From: Alphaproteobacteria bacterium | GTDB lineage: Bacteria; Pseudomonadota; Alphaproteobacteria; Caulobacterales; Aquidulcibacteraceae | DNA: 64,000 nt | Assembly (NCBI GenBank): GCA_016124655.1 | Contig: WGNI01000005.1 | Coordinates: forward strand, 150,901 to 214,900 | Direction of reading: 5' to 3' | The notes under the pieces: generated by a model | Database searches by the model: none | Seen by the model: the letters and a program-made list of their open reading frames with translations, nothing else | What the model was told of the DNA's origin: nothing | Program-made: the position numbers and the translations under genes | Shown here: positions 33,484-43,805 of the stretch, piece by piece | How positions within the stretch are numbered: the stretch's first letter is position 1 | Layout: the number at the start of each line of letters is the position of its first letter

Positions 33484-36400
33484 ATGAGCGTTTTCGACAA
33501 GATCAACGGCAACATGTCCATCGGCGCGCGCCTGGGACTGATGTCAGGCCTGTTCGTCGCCTCGTCGGCGTTCGTCACAGCGCTGCTTGTCGGCCGCGCC
33601 GTCGGCGACATCAATTTCTCCAACAAGGAAGCCGAAGGCACGGATTATCTCACCGGCGTCTGGGGCTCCATGCGCACCGGCGCATCCTTCGACGCTGCAG
33701 GCGCTGAGCGCTTTAATGCTTCCGCCGCCGCGCAAGCGTTGCAGGCCGCGCAAACCGACGGCGAACGCGTCAGCGCGGGCCTGGCCTTGATCACCGCGGT
33801 CGCGGACGGCTCAAACCTCACCCTCGATCCTGAACTCGACAGCTTCTACGCGATGGACGCAGCGACGGTGAAAATCCCCGCTCTGCTGTCCGCCGCGCTG
33901 CAATTGGAGCAGGCGGTCGCAGACGTCTCTGCCGATCCCATCGAGCACAATTTGCGCGTCTCTGTCGCTGCAGATCGCGTCACCGAAGCCGCCAACGCTG
34001 CGAAGGGCTCGCTTGAGGCCGCCATGGCGAACGGCGCGCAAAGCAGCGCGCTCAACGCGCCGGCGCAGGCTCTTGTGCAGGCCGCAAGCGACCTGGCGTC
34101 AGCTTCCCGCGCCGCGGCGCCGGGCCAGCGCGTGACGGCTTCCGCCGATGCGTTGGAGGCGACCACCGATGCGGCCTGGCGCGCGACGGCGGAGGAATTG
34201 TCGCGCTTGCTGGATGTGCGAGTCGCGAACAAGCAGTCTGAGCTGACCTTCCAATTGCTGCTCGTGGCGTTGTTCCTCGCCGCCGCCGGCGCCTTGGCCT
34301 GGGTCGTCTCCACCGGCATGGGCCGCCGCTTCAAGGATTTGACCGCGACCATGGATCGCCTCCGCACCGGCGATTTCAAGGTTCATGTGCCGCACACCGG
34401 CGACAGGCATGAAACCGGCAAGATTGCGGAAACGCTCGAATTCCTGCGCGACGACATGTCCAAGCGCGTGGAGGAAGACGCCCGCCGCCTGGAAGAGGCG
34501 CAGCTCGGCTCCGAAGGCATTTTGAACGCGATCTCGCGCGCGCAGGCGGTCATTGAATTCAAGCCCGACGGCACGATTATGACGGCCAACGAAAACTTCC
34601 TCGGCGCGATGGGGTATTCGCTGAACGAAATCGTCGGCCAGCATCATTCCATGTTCGCGACGCCCGAATACGCGCGCAGTCCCGAATATCGTTCCTTCTG
34701 GGATCGGCTGAACCGGGGCGAATTCATCGCCGACAAGTTCATGCGTCTCGCCAAGGGCGGCAAGGAAATCTGGATCCAGGCGTCCTACAATCCGATTCCG
34801 GATAAGGCCGGCAAAGTGGTCAAGGTGGTGAAGTTCGCCATCGACATCACCGAGCAGGAAATGCTCGCCAAGGAAGCGCTCGCCAAGAGCGCGGCGTTCG
34901 CCACGTCCGCCTCCGCAATGATGATGGTCGACCGCGATTTCAAGGTCACCTATGTCAATGAATCGACAGTCGCCCTGATGCGCAAGCACGCCGAGGCGTT
35001 CCGCAAATTATGGCCGACCTTCAACCCCGACGCCATGGTCGGAACCTGCATCGACATGTTCCACAAGAACCCGGCGCACCAGCGCCAGATGCTGTCGGAC
35101 CCGTCCCGGCTTCCGCATCGCACCGACATCACCATCGGCGATCTGAAAATCCAGCTGAACGTCAGCGGCATCTTTGACGCTGATCGCAAATATGTCGGCA
35201 ACGTGCTCGAATGGGCTGACGTCACCGAAACCCGCATGAACGCCGGCATGTTGGCCGCGCTCGGCCGTGCGCAGGCGATCATCGAGTTCAATCTCGACGG
35301 CTCGATCGTTCAGGCGAATGAAAATTTCTGCCAGGTGATGGGCTACACCGCGAACGAAATCATCGGCAAGCACCACTCCATGTTCGCGCCGCCGGACTAC
35401 GCCCGCAGCGGCGAATACAAAGCCTTCTGGGACAAGCTCAATCGCGGCGAGTTTGAGGCGGGCAAGTTCCGCCGCCTTGGCAAGGGCGGCCGCGAAGTCT
35501 GGATCGAAGCGACCTACAATCCGATCCTCGACGGCAACGGCAAACCGTTCAAGGTCGTCAAATTCGCCACGGACGTGACGCAGATTGAACACGACCGGCA
35601 GGCGGCGGAAGCCGAGCGCGCCGCCCGCGCCGAAGAGCAAGCTCGCGTCGTGCGCGGTCTCGCCGCCGGCCTGCACGAGCTCGCCGAAGGCGACCTCACC
35701 GCGCGCATCGATGAGCCGTTCCCCGGCGAGTACGAAAAGCTGCGCGCCGATTTCAATGCGGCCATGGAAAAGATGCAGGAGGCGATGAAGTCGATCGTCT
35801 CCAACGCCGGCGGCATCCGCACCGGCGCGGGCGAAATCAGCCAGGCCGCCGACGATCTCTCCCGCCGCACGGAACAACAGGCGGCAAGCCTGGAGGAAAC
35901 CGCCGCCGCGTTGGATGAAATCACCGCCACCGTGCGCAAGACCGCCGAAGGCGCCAAGCAGGCCAATTCCGCGGTGACCGTTGCGCGCGGCGACGCTGAA
36001 GCCAGCGGCCAGGTCGTGAAGGAAACCGTCGCGGCGATGGCCGAGATCGAGAAATCCTCCAATCAGATTTCTCAGATCATCGGCGTCATCGACGAAATTG
36101 CCTTCCAGACGAATCTGCTCGCCCTCAACGCTGGCGTCGAAGCTGCGCGCGCGGGCGAAGCGGGACGCGGTTTCGCCGTCGTCGCATCGGAAGTGCGTGC
36201 GCTGGCGCAGCGCTCCTCCGAAGCGGCGAAAGAGATCAAGGGTTTGATCCTGGCCTCGTCGCAGCACGTCGAAACCGGCGTCGATCTCGTCGGCCAGGCC
36301 GGCACGGCGCTGGAGCAGATCGTCTCCAAGGTCACCGAGATCAGCGGATTGATTTCCGAGATTGCAGCGTCCGCGCAAGAGCAGGCCACCGGCCTCGCGC

Positions 36401-36687
36401 AGGTCAACACCGCCATCAACCAGATGGACCAGACCACGCAGCAAAACGCCGCGATGGTGGAGGAATCCACCGCCGCCAGCCACTCACTCACCCAAGAGGC
36501 CGAAGAGCTGATGACGTTGATCTCGCGCTTCAACACCGGCGACGCCGTGCAGGTCGGCGCCCGGCACGCGCCGCCGCGTCCGTCCGGCGTGCCCGTGCAG
36601 GCGCAGAAGCGGCGCGTGGCGCAATTCGCCGCCTCGCAAGGCTCAGCCGCGTTGAAGTCCGACGACAGCGATTGGGAGGAATTCTAA
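33484..36687 (+). CDS. mcpA: Methyl-accepting chemotaxis protein with three PAS domains
   Basis: 1067-residue receptor. Membrane segments at about 18-40 and 254-276 enclose a periplasmic domain; HAMP follows (about 277-330). Cytoplasmic PAS domains lie at about 345-458, 465-582 and 585-702; the first and third are close duplicates (HHSMFA...EYARS...LNRGEF). A second HAMP-like stretch ([11 protein letters not shown]) leads into the signalling domain with tip [18 protein letters not shown] (about 876-893). It ends DSDWEEF, resembling the NWETF tether for CheR/CheB. First gene of the che operon; the start at 33484 avoids a 23-residue untypical extension. Confidence 0.93.
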   Translation: MSVFDKINGNMSIGARLGLMSGLFVASSAFVTALLVGRAVGDINFSNKEAEGTDYLTGVWGSMRTGASFDAAGAERFNASAAAQALQAAQTDGERVSAGLALITAVADGSNLTLDPELDSFYAMDAATVKIPALLSAALQLEQAVADVSADPIEHNLRVSVAADRVTEAANAAKGSLEAAMANGAQSSALNAPAQALVQAASDLASASRAAAPGQRVTASADALEATTDAAWRATAEELSRLLDVRVANKQSELTFQLLLVALFLAAAGALAWVVSTGMGRRFKDLTATMDRLRTGDFKVHVPHTGDRHETGKIAETLEFLRDDMSKRVEEDARRLEEAQLGSEGILNAISRAQAVIEFKPDGTIMTANENFLGAMGYSLNEIVGQHHSMFATPEYARSPEYRSFWDRLNRGEFIADKFMRLAKGGKEIWIQASYNPIPDKAGKVVKVVKFAIDITEQEMLAKEALAKSAAFATSASAMMMVDRDFKVTYVNESTVALMRKHAEAFRKLWPTFNPDAMVGTCIDMFHKNPAHQRQMLSDPSRLPHRTDITIGDLKIQLNVSGIFDADRKYVGNVLEWADVTETRMNAGMLAALGRAQAIIEFNLDGSIVQANENFCQVMGYTANEIIGKHHSMFAPPDYARSGEYKAFWDKLNRGEFEAGKFRRLGKGGREVWIEATYNPILDGNGKPFKVVKFATDVTQIEHDRQAAEAERAARAEEQARVVRGLAAGLHELAEGDLTARIDEPFPGEYEKLRADFNAAMEKMQEAMKSIVSNAGGIRTGAGEISQAADDLSRRTEQQAASLEETAAALDEITATVRKTAEGAKQANSAVTVARGDAEASGQVVKETVAAMAEIEKSSNQISQIIGVIDEIAFQTNLLALNAGVEAARAGEAGRGFAVVASEVRALAQRSSEAAKEIKGLILASSQHVETGVDLVGQAGTALEQIVSKVTEISGLISEIAASAQEQATGLAQVNTAINQMDQTTQQNAAMVEESTAASHSLTQEAEELMTLISRFNTGDAVQVGARHAPPRPSGVPVQAQKRRVAQFAASQGSAALKSDDSDWEEF

Positions 36688-36717
36688 GCCGCGCGGGCCG
36701 GGACGAGGGGATAGTCC

Positions 36718-36981
36718 ATGCAGCTGGAAGCCAATCTTGATCTGCGTGCAGCCAGTCAATTGCACACGCACCTGATGGCCGCGCGCGGCGCTGAGCTGGC
36801 GCTCGACGGCTCCCAAGTCGAACGCATGGGCGGCTTGTGCCTGCAGGTGTTGCTGGCGGCGCAGGCGGCATGGTCCGCGGAGGGCCATGCGTTTTCCATT
36901 CACACGCCGTCGGAGCCGCTGCTCGACGCGCTGCGCACGCTGGGCGCGTCCAGCCTTGTCAATGTGGAGGCGACTTCGTGA
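36718..36981 (+). CDS. STAS-domain protein in the position of Caulobacter cheX
   Basis: 87-residue STAS domain. The pattern is an N-terminal strand region, ELALDGSQVERMGGLCLQVLLAA, and FSIHTPSEPLLDALRTLG. The serine that anti-sigma-antagonists phosphorylate would fall in SQVERM, which has Ser rather than the usual DSSG context. In Caulobacter the corresponding gene is annotated cheX, although it is unrelated to the CheX phosphatase fold. It overlaps the next cheY by four bases. Role in chemotaxis unknown. Confidence 0.8.
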   Translation: MQLEANLDLRAASQLHTHLMAARGAELALDGSQVERMGGLCLQVLLAAQAAWSAEGHAFSIHTPSEPLLDALRTLGASSLVNVEATS

Positions 36982-37343
36982 GCAAGACGATTCTCACCGT
37001 GGATGATTCCCGTATGATGCGGGAAATGCTGCTCACCGTTTTGCGCACCGCGGGCTTCAATGTGGTGCAGGCCGAAGACGGCGTGCACGGCCTGGAAGTG
37101 CTGTCGCAAAGCGAGCCCGACGTCATCATCACCGACATCAACATGCCGCGCATGGACGGCTACGGTTTTATCGAAGGCGTGCGCAACGACAGCCGCCATC
37201 GCGCCACGCCGATCCTGGTTCTCTCCACCGAAAGCGATCCGGAAAAGAAAAATCGCGCGCGCCAGGCCGGCGCCACGGGCTGGATCGTCAAGCCGTTCAA
37301 AGCGGAATCGCTGGTTGAAGCGATCCGGCGCGTGTCTGCTTAA
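36978..37343 (+). CDS. cheY: Chemotaxis response regulator CheY (first copy)
   Basis: 121-residue receiver-only protein. Acidic pocket TVDDS, phospho-acceptor Asp53 in ITDINMPRMDG, Thr/Ser in LSTESD and Lys in IVKPFK are all present. It carries the signal from CheA to the flagellar motor or serves as phosphate sink. GTG start overlapping the STAS-gene stop by four bases. With two further receivers in the operon, which one drives the motor cannot be told. Confidence 0.92.
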   Translation: MSKTILTVDDSRMMREMLLTVLRTAGFNVVQAEDGVHGLEVLSQSEPDVIITDINMPRMDGYGFIEGVRNDSRHRATPILVLSTESDPEKKNRARQAGATGWIVKPFKAESLVEAIRRVSA

Positions 37344-37355
37344 GGAGCGCTGCGC

Positions 37356-39503
37356 ATGGATCCGATGGAGTCCATCAAGCAGACCTACTTCGTGGAATGC
37401 GATGAATTGCTCGCAGACCTCGAATCGGGACTGCTCGCACTGGAGTCCGATGAAGGCGACAGCGACACGATCAACGCCGTGTTCCGCGCCGTGCACTCGG
37501 TCAAGGGCGGCGCCGGCGCGTTCGGTTTCGAAGCGCTCGTCGAATTCGCGCACGTGTTTGAATCGACCCTTGACGCGATGCGTTCGGGCACGCTCGCCGT
37601 CGACAACGACAACGTCAAGATCATGCTGCGCGCGGCCGACGTGCTGGCCGACCTCGTGCAGGCCGCCAAGGATGGCTCCAGCGTCGATCCCGCGCGCACG
37701 CAGACGCTCGCTGATGAACTGAGCGCCTTGATCACGCCGCAAGACGGCGCGCCCGTCACCGGCGACGACGGAGAGCCTGCCGCCGATAGCTGGGGCTTTA
37801 CCCCCCTCAAGCTCGACATCGACGAACCCGCTGCGCCGAGCCGCTGGATTCTCACCGTCACGCCGACGCCCGCGGCCTACGCCAAAGGCCACGATCCCGC
37901 GATATTACTGCGCGAAGTGGCGCGGCTCGGCGATGTGGAGTGCTGGCTTGACGCCAGCGCGCTGCCCGATCTGAACGCGCTCGATCCGGAAGGATCGTAT
38001 CTGCGTTGGACCGTGTTCATCGACAGCGCGGTGGAAGAAACTGCCATCCGCGACGTGTTCGATTTCGTCGGCGAGGATTGCCCGATCACGCTCGATCGCG
38101 AAGCGCCGGCGGACCAGCCGCTGGAAGACATTGCGCCGCCGCCCGCCGCGGATTTCGATGTCGCAGCGCTCATCAGCTTGGCCCAGGCGCAATCGGGTTC
38201 AGATCCCGCTATGCCGTCCGATGAGCCGGCGGCGGCGCCGAAAGCCGCGGATCATGAAGAAAGCGGCGGCGGGCGCGAGCCGTCAAAACAGGCCGCCGCC
38301 GGCGCCACGATCCGCGTCGATCTCGAGCGCGTCGATCGCTTGATCGATCTCGTCGGCGAACTGGTGATCAACCAGGCCATGATCGCTCAGCGCGTGGTGG
38401 AGAGCGAACTGGGGCGGTCCTCCTCCGTCGCCATCGGTCTCGATGAGCTCGAACAGCTCACCCGCGAAATCCAGGACAGCGTGATGGCGATCCGCGCGCA
38501 GCCTGTGAAATCGGTGTTTCAGCGCATGCCGCGTCTCGTGCGCGAAGTCGCCGGCATGACCAATAAGAGCGTGCGACTGGTCACCGAAGGCGAAGGCACC
38601 GAAGTGGATAAGACGGTGATCGAACGCTTGTCCGATCCCATCACGCACATGCTGCGCAACGCCATCGATCATGGCGTTGAAACGCCGGACGAACGCGTCG
38701 CCGCCGGCAAGCCGGCCGAAGGCGTGGTGCGCCTGTCCGCGTCGCACCGTTCCGGACGCATCGTCATTGAAGTCGCCGACGACGGCAAAGGCATCAATCG
38801 CCCACGCGTGCGCGAGATCGCGATCAACAAGGGCGTCATCAGCCCCGACGCCAATCTCACCGACGATGAGATCGACAATCTCATCTTCGCGCCCGGCTTC
38901 TCGACAGCATCCACGGTGTCCAACATTTCCGGCCGCGGCGTCGGCATGGATGTCGTCAAGCGCTCGATCCAGGCGCTTGGCGGACGCATTTCGATTGCCT
39001 CCGTGCCCGGCCGCGGTTCGACCTTCACCATGTCGCTGCCGCTGACCTTGGCCGTGCTCGACGGCATGGTCGTCACTGTCGGTGATCAGACGCTGGTGTC
39101 GCCCCTGACCGCGATCGTGGAGACGCTGCGTCCCAAGCCCACAGACATTCGTCTGCTCGGACCCAAAGGCGCGGTGCTCGCCGTGCGCGGCGCACACGTG
39201 CCTTTGATCGATATCGGTGTGGCGCTGGGATGGCGCGACGAGCCGATTCCGCCAGCGAATGGCGTCATTCTGCTGGTGGAAAGCGAAGTCGGCGGACGCG
39301 CCGCGCTCGTCGTCGATCAGATTCAAGGCCAGCGCCAGGTCGTCATCAAGAGCCTGGAGCAAAACTTCCAGCACGTCGACGGCGTCGCCGCCGCCACCAT
39401 TCTGGGCGATGGGCGCGTCGCGCTCATTCTCGACGTCGACGCCGTCATCGCCGCGCGGTCGCGCGACCGTTTCGAGCCGCAGCCTTTAGCCCAAGCGAGT
39501 TGA
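37356..39503 (+). CDS. cheA: Chemotaxis histidine kinase CheA
   Basis: 715-residue kinase. P1 has phospho-acceptor His47 in AVHSVKGGAGAFGF. A variable Pro/Ala-rich linker and weakly conserved P2-like region occupy about 125-310. The P3 dimerisation helices (VDRLIDLVGELVINQAM) and P4 ATPase with HMLRNAIDHGVE (about residue 431), VADDGKGI (about 472) and GRGVGMDVVK follow. P5, the CheW-like domain, is at about 565-700. It autophosphorylates under receptor control and passes phosphate to CheY and CheB. Twelve bases after the preceding cheY. Confidence 0.96.
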   Translation: MDPMESIKQTYFVECDELLADLESGLLALESDEGDSDTINAVFRAVHSVKGGAGAFGFEALVEFAHVFESTLDAMRSGTLAVDNDNVKIMLRAADVLADLVQAAKDGSSVDPARTQTLADELSALITPQDGAPVTGDDGEPAADSWGFTPLKLDIDEPAAPSRWILTVTPTPAAYAKGHDPAILLREVARLGDVECWLDASALPDLNALDPEGSYLRWTVFIDSAVEETAIRDVFDFVGEDCPITLDREAPADQPLEDIAPPPAADFDVAALISLAQAQSGSDPAMPSDEPAAAPKAADHEESGGGREPSKQAAAGATIRVDLERVDRLIDLVGELVINQAMIAQRVVESELGRSSSVAIGLDELEQLTREIQDSVMAIRAQPVKSVFQRMPRLVREVAGMTNKSVRLVTEGEGTEVDKTVIERLSDPITHMLRNAIDHGVETPDERVAAGKPAEGVVRLSASHRSGRIVIEVADDGKGINRPRVREIAINKGVISPDANLTDDEIDNLIFAPGFSTASTVSNISGRGVGMDVVKRSIQALGGRISIASVPGRGSTFTMSLPLTLAVLDGMVVTVGDQTLVSPLTAIVETLRPKPTDIRLLGPKGAVLAVRGAHVPLIDIGVALGWRDEPIPPANGVILLVESEVGGRAALVVDQIQGQRQVVIKSLEQNFQHVDGVAAATILGDGRVALILDVDAVIAARSRDRFEPQPLAQAS

Positions 39504-39506
39504 GCC

Positions 39507-39971
39507 ATGGACGAAAAGACACCGGAAGCCGTGCCCTCGGAGCTCATATCGTTTCGCATCGGCGCACAGGAATTTTGCCTCGACATCATGCTGGTGCGCG
39601 AAATCCGCGGCTGGTCGCAGGGCACGCCGCTTCCGCACTCGCCGCCTTATGTGCGCGGCGTCATCAATCTGCGCGGCGCGGTGCTGCCGATCATCGATCT
39701 CGCCGCGCGCTTGGGCCTCGGCCAGACCGAGCCCACCGCGCGCAGCGTCATCATCGTTGTGCATATCGGGCGCAGGCTTGTCGGGCTTCTGGTCGACGCG
39801 GTGTCGGAAATCCTCGCCGCCGATCCGGCCTCGATCCAGCCTACGCCGAACATCGGCTGCGACACGGTCAACAAGTTCGTGCGCGGCATCATTCCTCTGG
39901 AAGGGCGCATGATCTCGTGGATCGCGATCAACGACATCCTTCCTGAACAAGCCGAAGCGGACGCCGCATGA
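39507..39971 (+). CDS. cheW: Chemotaxis coupling protein CheW
   Basis: 154-residue CheW domain linking receptors to CheA. Motifs: [39 protein letters not shown] and LVDAVSEIL. It starts three bases after the cheA stop and overlaps cheR by four bases. Ordinary length and all conserved segments are present. Confidence 0.96.
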   Translation: MDEKTPEAVPSELISFRIGAQEFCLDIMLVREIRGWSQGTPLPHSPPYVRGVINLRGAVLPIIDLAARLGLGQTEPTARSVIIVVHIGRRLVGLLVDAVSEILAADPASIQPTPNIGCDTVNKFVRGIIPLEGRMISWIAINDILPEQAEADAA

Positions 39972-40849
39972 GTGCAGCGCCCAGCGCGCGTCGCAAGGAA
40001 GGGTCGCTGGTCGACGGCGAATACCCGCTTTCAGCGAAGAACTTCGCGCACATCGCAAAATTGCTCCGCGACACCTCCGGCATTCACCTGCCGGACGCGA
40101 AAGCCACGCTCGTCTATTCCAGGCTGGCGAAGCGTTTGCGTGCGCTCGGCCTGCGCTCGTTCGATGACTATTGCGCGCTGGTCTCCTCGCCCGAGGGCGC
40201 CGAAGAACGCAGCGCCATGCTGCAGGCGCTGACCACCAACGTCACACGCTTCTATCGCGAGCCGCATCATTTCGATCACCTGCGCGACAAGATCATGCCG
40301 CCGCTGATCGCGCGCGCCAAGGCCGGCGGACGCGTACGGCTTTGGTCGTCGGCATGCTCCACCGGTCAAGAGCCGTACTCCATGGCGCTCACGGTGCTGG
40401 GCGCGTTCCCCGACGCCGCGCGCTATGACGTGAAGATGCTTGCGACCGACATCGACGCCAAGGTCGTCGATTTCGCCCGCCGCGGCGTCTACCCGGACGA
40501 GGCCGTCACGCCCATCCCCGCACCGCTGCGCGAACGCTACCTCACGCGGCAGAAAGGCGAAGGCGAAAAATCCTGGCGCGTGAACGATGATGTGCGCGCC
40601 TTCATGTCCTTCAACACGCTCAATCTGATCGGCGACTGGCCGATGCGCGGCCGTTTTGACGTCATCTTCTGCCGCAACGTGGTGATCTATTTCGAGCAGG
40701 ACACGCAAAACAAGATCTGGACCCGGTTCCAGAACATTCTGACGCCGGAAGGACGGCTCTATATCGGCCACTCCGAGCGCGTCGACATTGGCGGTTTCGC
40801 CAATGACGGATTGACCGTTTACAAACTTGCGGCGGGGGTGATGCGATGA
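39968..40849 (+). CDS. cheR: Chemotaxis receptor methyltransferase CheR
   Basis: 293-residue SAM-dependent enzyme that methylates receptor glutamates. The N-terminal helical domain ends with [16 protein letters not shown]; the SAM site has [17 protein letters not shown], and [21 protein letters not shown] closes the active site. It overlaps cheW and cheB by four bases each. The C-terminal WEEF of the operon's receptor may help tether it. Confidence 0.96.
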   Translation: MSAAPSARRKEGSLVDGEYPLSAKNFAHIAKLLRDTSGIHLPDAKATLVYSRLAKRLRALGLRSFDDYCALVSSPEGAEERSAMLQALTTNVTRFYREPHHFDHLRDKIMPPLIARAKAGGRVRLWSSACSTGQEPYSMALTVLGAFPDAARYDVKMLATDIDAKVVDFARRGVYPDEAVTPIPAPLRERYLTRQKGEGEKSWRVNDDVRAFMSFNTLNLIGDWPMRGRFDVIFCRNVVIYFEQDTQNKIWTRFQNILTPEGRLYIGHSERVDIGGFANDGLTVYKLAAGVMR

Positions 40850-41871
40850 AGCGCGTACGCGTGCTGATAGTGGACGATTCCGCGACCATTCGCGGCATCA
40901 TCTCCAACGTGCTGGGCCAGGACCCTGAAATCGAAATCGTCGGCACCGCCGGCGATCCGCTCGAAGCGCGCGAGGCCATCAAGGCGCTCTCGCCGGACGT
41001 CATCACCCTCGATGTCGAAATGCCGAAGATGACCGGCCTTGAATTCTTGGAAAAGATCATGCGCCTGCGGCCCATGCCGGTGATCATGGTATCGACGCTG
41101 ACGCAGGCCGGCGCGGCGATATCCATTGAGGCGCTCGAAATGGGCGCCTTCGATTGCGTCGGCAAACCCGATTTCGATGGCCTTGCGGAGAAGGTGAAGG
41201 CCGCTGCGCGTTCGCGCATCCGTCCGCTCAGCGAGCGCACGACGCACGCCCAACCCATCGCACGCCACGCGAATTACACGCCGGCCGACAAGATCATCGC
41301 GATCGGCTCCTCCACCGGCGGGGTTGAAGCGCTCATCACCGTGCTGAAGCACTTCCCCGCCAATTGCGCGCCCACCGTCATCACCCAACACATGCCCGCG
41401 ACCTTCACCGCCAGCTTCGCCGCGCGTCTCGATCGCATGTGCGCGCCCCATGTCGCCGAAGCGACGCCCGGCGCGCCGCTGCGCAGCGGCTGCATCTACC
41501 TGGCGCCGGGCGGCCTCACCCACCTTGAGGTCTCCCAAGGCTCAAAGCCGAGCTGCAAGCTCACAACCGCCGATCCCGTCAACGGCCATCGCCCATCCGT
41601 CGACGTGCTGTTCGACTCCGTCGCCCGCGCCTTCGGGCCGCGCGCGGTTGGCGTGATCTTAACCGGGATGGGTAAAGACGGCGCAGAGGGCATGAAACGC
41701 ATGCGCAATGCTGGCGCACACACCATCGGGCAGGACGAGGCGACAAGCGTCGTCTACGGCATGCCGAAAGCGGCGTTCGAATTGGGCGCCGTTGAGCGGC
41801 AATTGCCGATCAGCCGCATCGCTGACGCAGCACTTGAATTCTCCGCCGCACATGCAAGAGGGGCCGCCTGA
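40846..41871 (+). CDS. cheB: Chemotaxis methylesterase CheB
   Basis: 341-residue response regulator-enzyme. The receiver has VDDSA and phospho-acceptor Asp56 in [11 protein letters not shown]. The esterase catalytic triad is visible: Ser in IAIGSSTGG, His in ITQHMP and Asp in [13 protein letters not shown]. It removes methyl groups from receptors for adaptation. The stop shares one base with the next start. Confidence 0.96.
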   Translation: MKRVRVLIVDDSATIRGIISNVLGQDPEIEIVGTAGDPLEAREAIKALSPDVITLDVEMPKMTGLEFLEKIMRLRPMPVIMVSTLTQAGAAISIEALEMGAFDCVGKPDFDGLAEKVKAAARSRIRPLSERTTHAQPIARHANYTPADKIIAIGSSTGGVEALITVLKHFPANCAPTVITQHMPATFTASFAARLDRMCAPHVAEATPGAPLRSGCIYLAPGGLTHLEVSQGSKPSCKLTTADPVNGHRPSVDVLFDSVARAFGPRAVGVILTGMGKDGAEGMKRMRNAGAHTIGQDEATSVVYGMPKAAFELGAVERQLPISRIADAALEFSAAHARGAA

Positions 41872-42260
41872 TGCCAGCCGCCGCCGCCATCAAAGTCCTT
41901 GTGGTTGACGATCAGTTGACGATGCGGGCGCTTGTGCGCTCCGCATTGCAGGAGATCGGATTTAAAGAGATCGATGACGCAGTCGATGGCGAGGAGGGCC
42001 TGAAGGCGATGATCGCCAAGCCGGTGCATCTCGTCATCTCCGACTTCAACATGCCGAAGCTCGACGGCCTGTCCTTTTTGCGCGCTGTGCGCTCGCATGA
42101 GCCGATCCGCAAGACCGCGTTCATCATGCTGACGGGCCGCGCCGACAAGGAATTGGTGCAGCGCGCGATGCAGTTCGGCGTCAACAACTACATCATGAAG
42201 CCATTTTCCCCCGCCGGCTTGCGCAGCAAGATCGAAGAGGTGTTCGGGGCCCTGACTTGA
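41871..42260 (+). CDS. cheY: Chemotaxis response regulator CheY (second copy)
   Basis: 129-residue receiver. VVDDQ, phospho-acceptor Asp58 in VISDFNMPKLDG, Thr in LTGRAD and Lys in IMKPFS are present. Compared with the first copy it has a short Ala-rich N terminus. It corresponds to the second cheY of the Caulobacter cluster. Its stop overlaps the TTG start of cheD. Confidence 0.93.
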   Translation: MPAAAAIKVLVVDDQLTMRALVRSALQEIGFKEIDDAVDGEEGLKAMIAKPVHLVISDFNMPKLDGLSFLRAVRSHEPIRKTAFIMLTGRADKELVQRAMQFGVNNYIMKPFSPAGLRSKIEEVFGALT

Positions 42261-42814
42261 GCGCTGCACAGGCGCCGGCGCCGAAGGAAAAACTTCTCCA
42301 TGTCGTGCAAGGGTCCTTCGCGGTCGTCGATGACCCCAACCTGGTGCTGACGACAATTCTGGGATCCTGCGTGGCCGCCTGCATCCGCGATCCCGTCGCG
42401 CGGGTCGGCGGCATGAACCATTTCCTGCTGCCCGGCGACGGCGCCGCCCATGGCGATTCCGTGAAATACGGCATTAACTCCATGGAATTGTTGATTAACG
42501 GAATGTTGCAGCGTGGCGCAAATAGAGCCCGCCTGGAGGCAAAACTCTTCGGCGGCGCGCGCGTTGTGCAGAATCTTTCCGACGTCGGCCGGCAAAATGC
42601 GGAGTTTGCTGAGCGTTTTTTAAGGTCTGAAGGGATAACATGCGTCGGCCAAAGTATGGGCGGCGACCGCGCACGCCGTATCCGCTATTGGCCGATGTCC
42701 GGGCGTGCCGTGCAGATGTTGCTGGATCGCTCGGAATCGCACGTGTTCAAGGAAGAGCGCGCCGCGCCCCCGCCGAAACCGGAGAGGGGGTCCGGAGAAC
42801 TGGAACTGTTCTGA
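42257..42814 (+). CDS. cheD: Chemotaxis receptor deamidase CheD
   Basis: 185-residue glutamine deamidase. The nucleophilic cysteine is in TTILGSCVAACI, the histidine in GGMNHFLLPG, and the Thr/Ser region follows in YGINSMELLINGMLQRGA. It deamidates receptor glutamines so they can be methylated. Start is a TTG overlapping the cheY stop by four bases; no in-frame ATG exists before the catalytic region, so the rare start is credible. The charged Pro-rich C-terminal tail is longer than in many homologues. Confidence 0.92.
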   Translation: MSAAQAPAPKEKLLHVVQGSFAVVDDPNLVLTTILGSCVAACIRDPVARVGGMNHFLLPGDGAAHGDSVKYGINSMELLINGMLQRGANRARLEAKLFGGARVVQNLSDVGRQNAEFAERFLRSEGITCVGQSMGGDRARRIRYWPMSGRAVQMLLDRSESHVFKEERAAPPPKPERGSGELELF

Positions 42815-42821
42815 GGGCAGG

Positions 42822-43193
42822 ATGGGCGTTGCGGCGTTAAATCAAGACGAGCCGGAGCTGGCGCGGCCTCTGCCCGCGCTGCTCGACACGCTCGCCAGCG
42901 AGCTGGAGGTTGTACGCAGCCTCGGTGAACGCGTCGAGAGCGCGATCTGCGCCGCTCAACGCCATACCCATAGCGACGCGCAAACCGTCGAAGACCTCCA
43001 GCAGATCGATCTGATGCTCCAGCAGCTCAGCGCGCTGCGTGATTTTCTGAAGGCGGTCGCCTCCACCGGCGCGCTCGACAGCCATGTTCAGATCGCCGCT
43101 GGCCTGGCGCGCATCACGCTGGCCGAAATGAAATCCCGGCTGTCCGGCGCAAGCGTCAGCGGCGCAGCGCCTGGCGAACTGGACATGTGGTGA
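42822..43193 (+). CDS. Small helical chemotaxis-operon protein in the position of Caulobacter cheU
   Basis: 123 residues, mostly helical with heptad-like leucines (about 17-75), no membrane segment and no enzyme motif. It corresponds by position to cheU of the Caulobacter cluster, downstream of cheD and upstream of the third receiver. Sequence identity to CheU could not be checked. The start at 42822 follows GAGGGCAGG. Function unknown; an adaptor-like role is only inference. Confidence 0.7.
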   Translation: MGVAALNQDEPELARPLPALLDTLASELEVVRSLGERVESAICAAQRHTHSDAQTVEDLQQIDLMLQQLSALRDFLKAVASTGALDSHVQIAAGLARITLAEMKSRLSGASVSGAAPGELDMW

Positions 43194-43202
43194 GCAATTG
43201 CC

Positions 43203-43805
43203 ATGAGCGCGAAATTCGATCCCGATTCAAAACTGAATCTGTCGAAGATCACGATCCTGGCGCTTGAGAGCAGCCAGCACAGCGTCGACATTCTCGCCCA
43301 GATTCTCAAAGGCTTCGGCGTCAACGAAGTTTTACGCTGCACGACCGAAGAGGAAGCCGAAAAGGCGCTGCGCGCCCGCGAAGTCGACCTGATCTTGATC
43401 GATCCGTCCCTGAAAGAAGGCGACGGCTATGACTTTCTCCGCCGCCTGCGCCGCGAAGGCATGGGCGTCAACAAGACCACGCCGGTCATCCTGCTGACCG
43501 GCCACGCCCAGGCGTCCAACGTGGCGCGCGCGCATGATTCCGGCGCGAACTTCTTCGTCGCAAAGCCGATTACGCCGAACGTGCTCTGGGACCGATTCCT
43601 CTGGGTCGTGCGCGACAAGCGACCCTTTGTCGAGCTCGAAAAATACATGGGGCCGGACCGGCGATTTAAGTTCGAAGGTCCGCCGCCGGGCAGCGATGGC
43701 CGGCGCGCATCCGATCTTGATGTTGAACTGGGCGACGCGGCGGCCCCGAACATGTCGCAGGACGAAATCAATACCTTCATCAAACCGCAAAAGGTGTCGC
43801 TATGA
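43203..43805 (+). CDS. Divergent receiver protein in the position of Caulobacter cheYIII
   Basis: 200 residues. A receiver domain (about 14-140) keeps phospho-acceptor Asp67 in LILIDPSLKEGDG, Thr in LLTGHA and Lys in VAKPI. The acidic pair normally found after the first strand is replaced by ALESSQ (a single Glu22), so Mg binding may be weakened. A C-terminal extension begins with YMGPDRRF and is Pro/Asp-rich. It overlaps the last gene by four bases. Probably modulates rather than drives the motor (inference). Confidence 0.82.
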   Translation: MSAKFDPDSKLNLSKITILALESSQHSVDILAQILKGFGVNEVLRCTTEEEAEKALRAREVDLILIDPSLKEGDGYDFLRRLRREGMGVNKTTPVILLTGHAQASNVARAHDSGANFFVAKPITPNVLWDRFLWVVRDKRPFVELEKYMGPDRRFKFEGPPPGSDGRRASDLDVELGDAAAPNMSQDEINTFIKPQKVSL

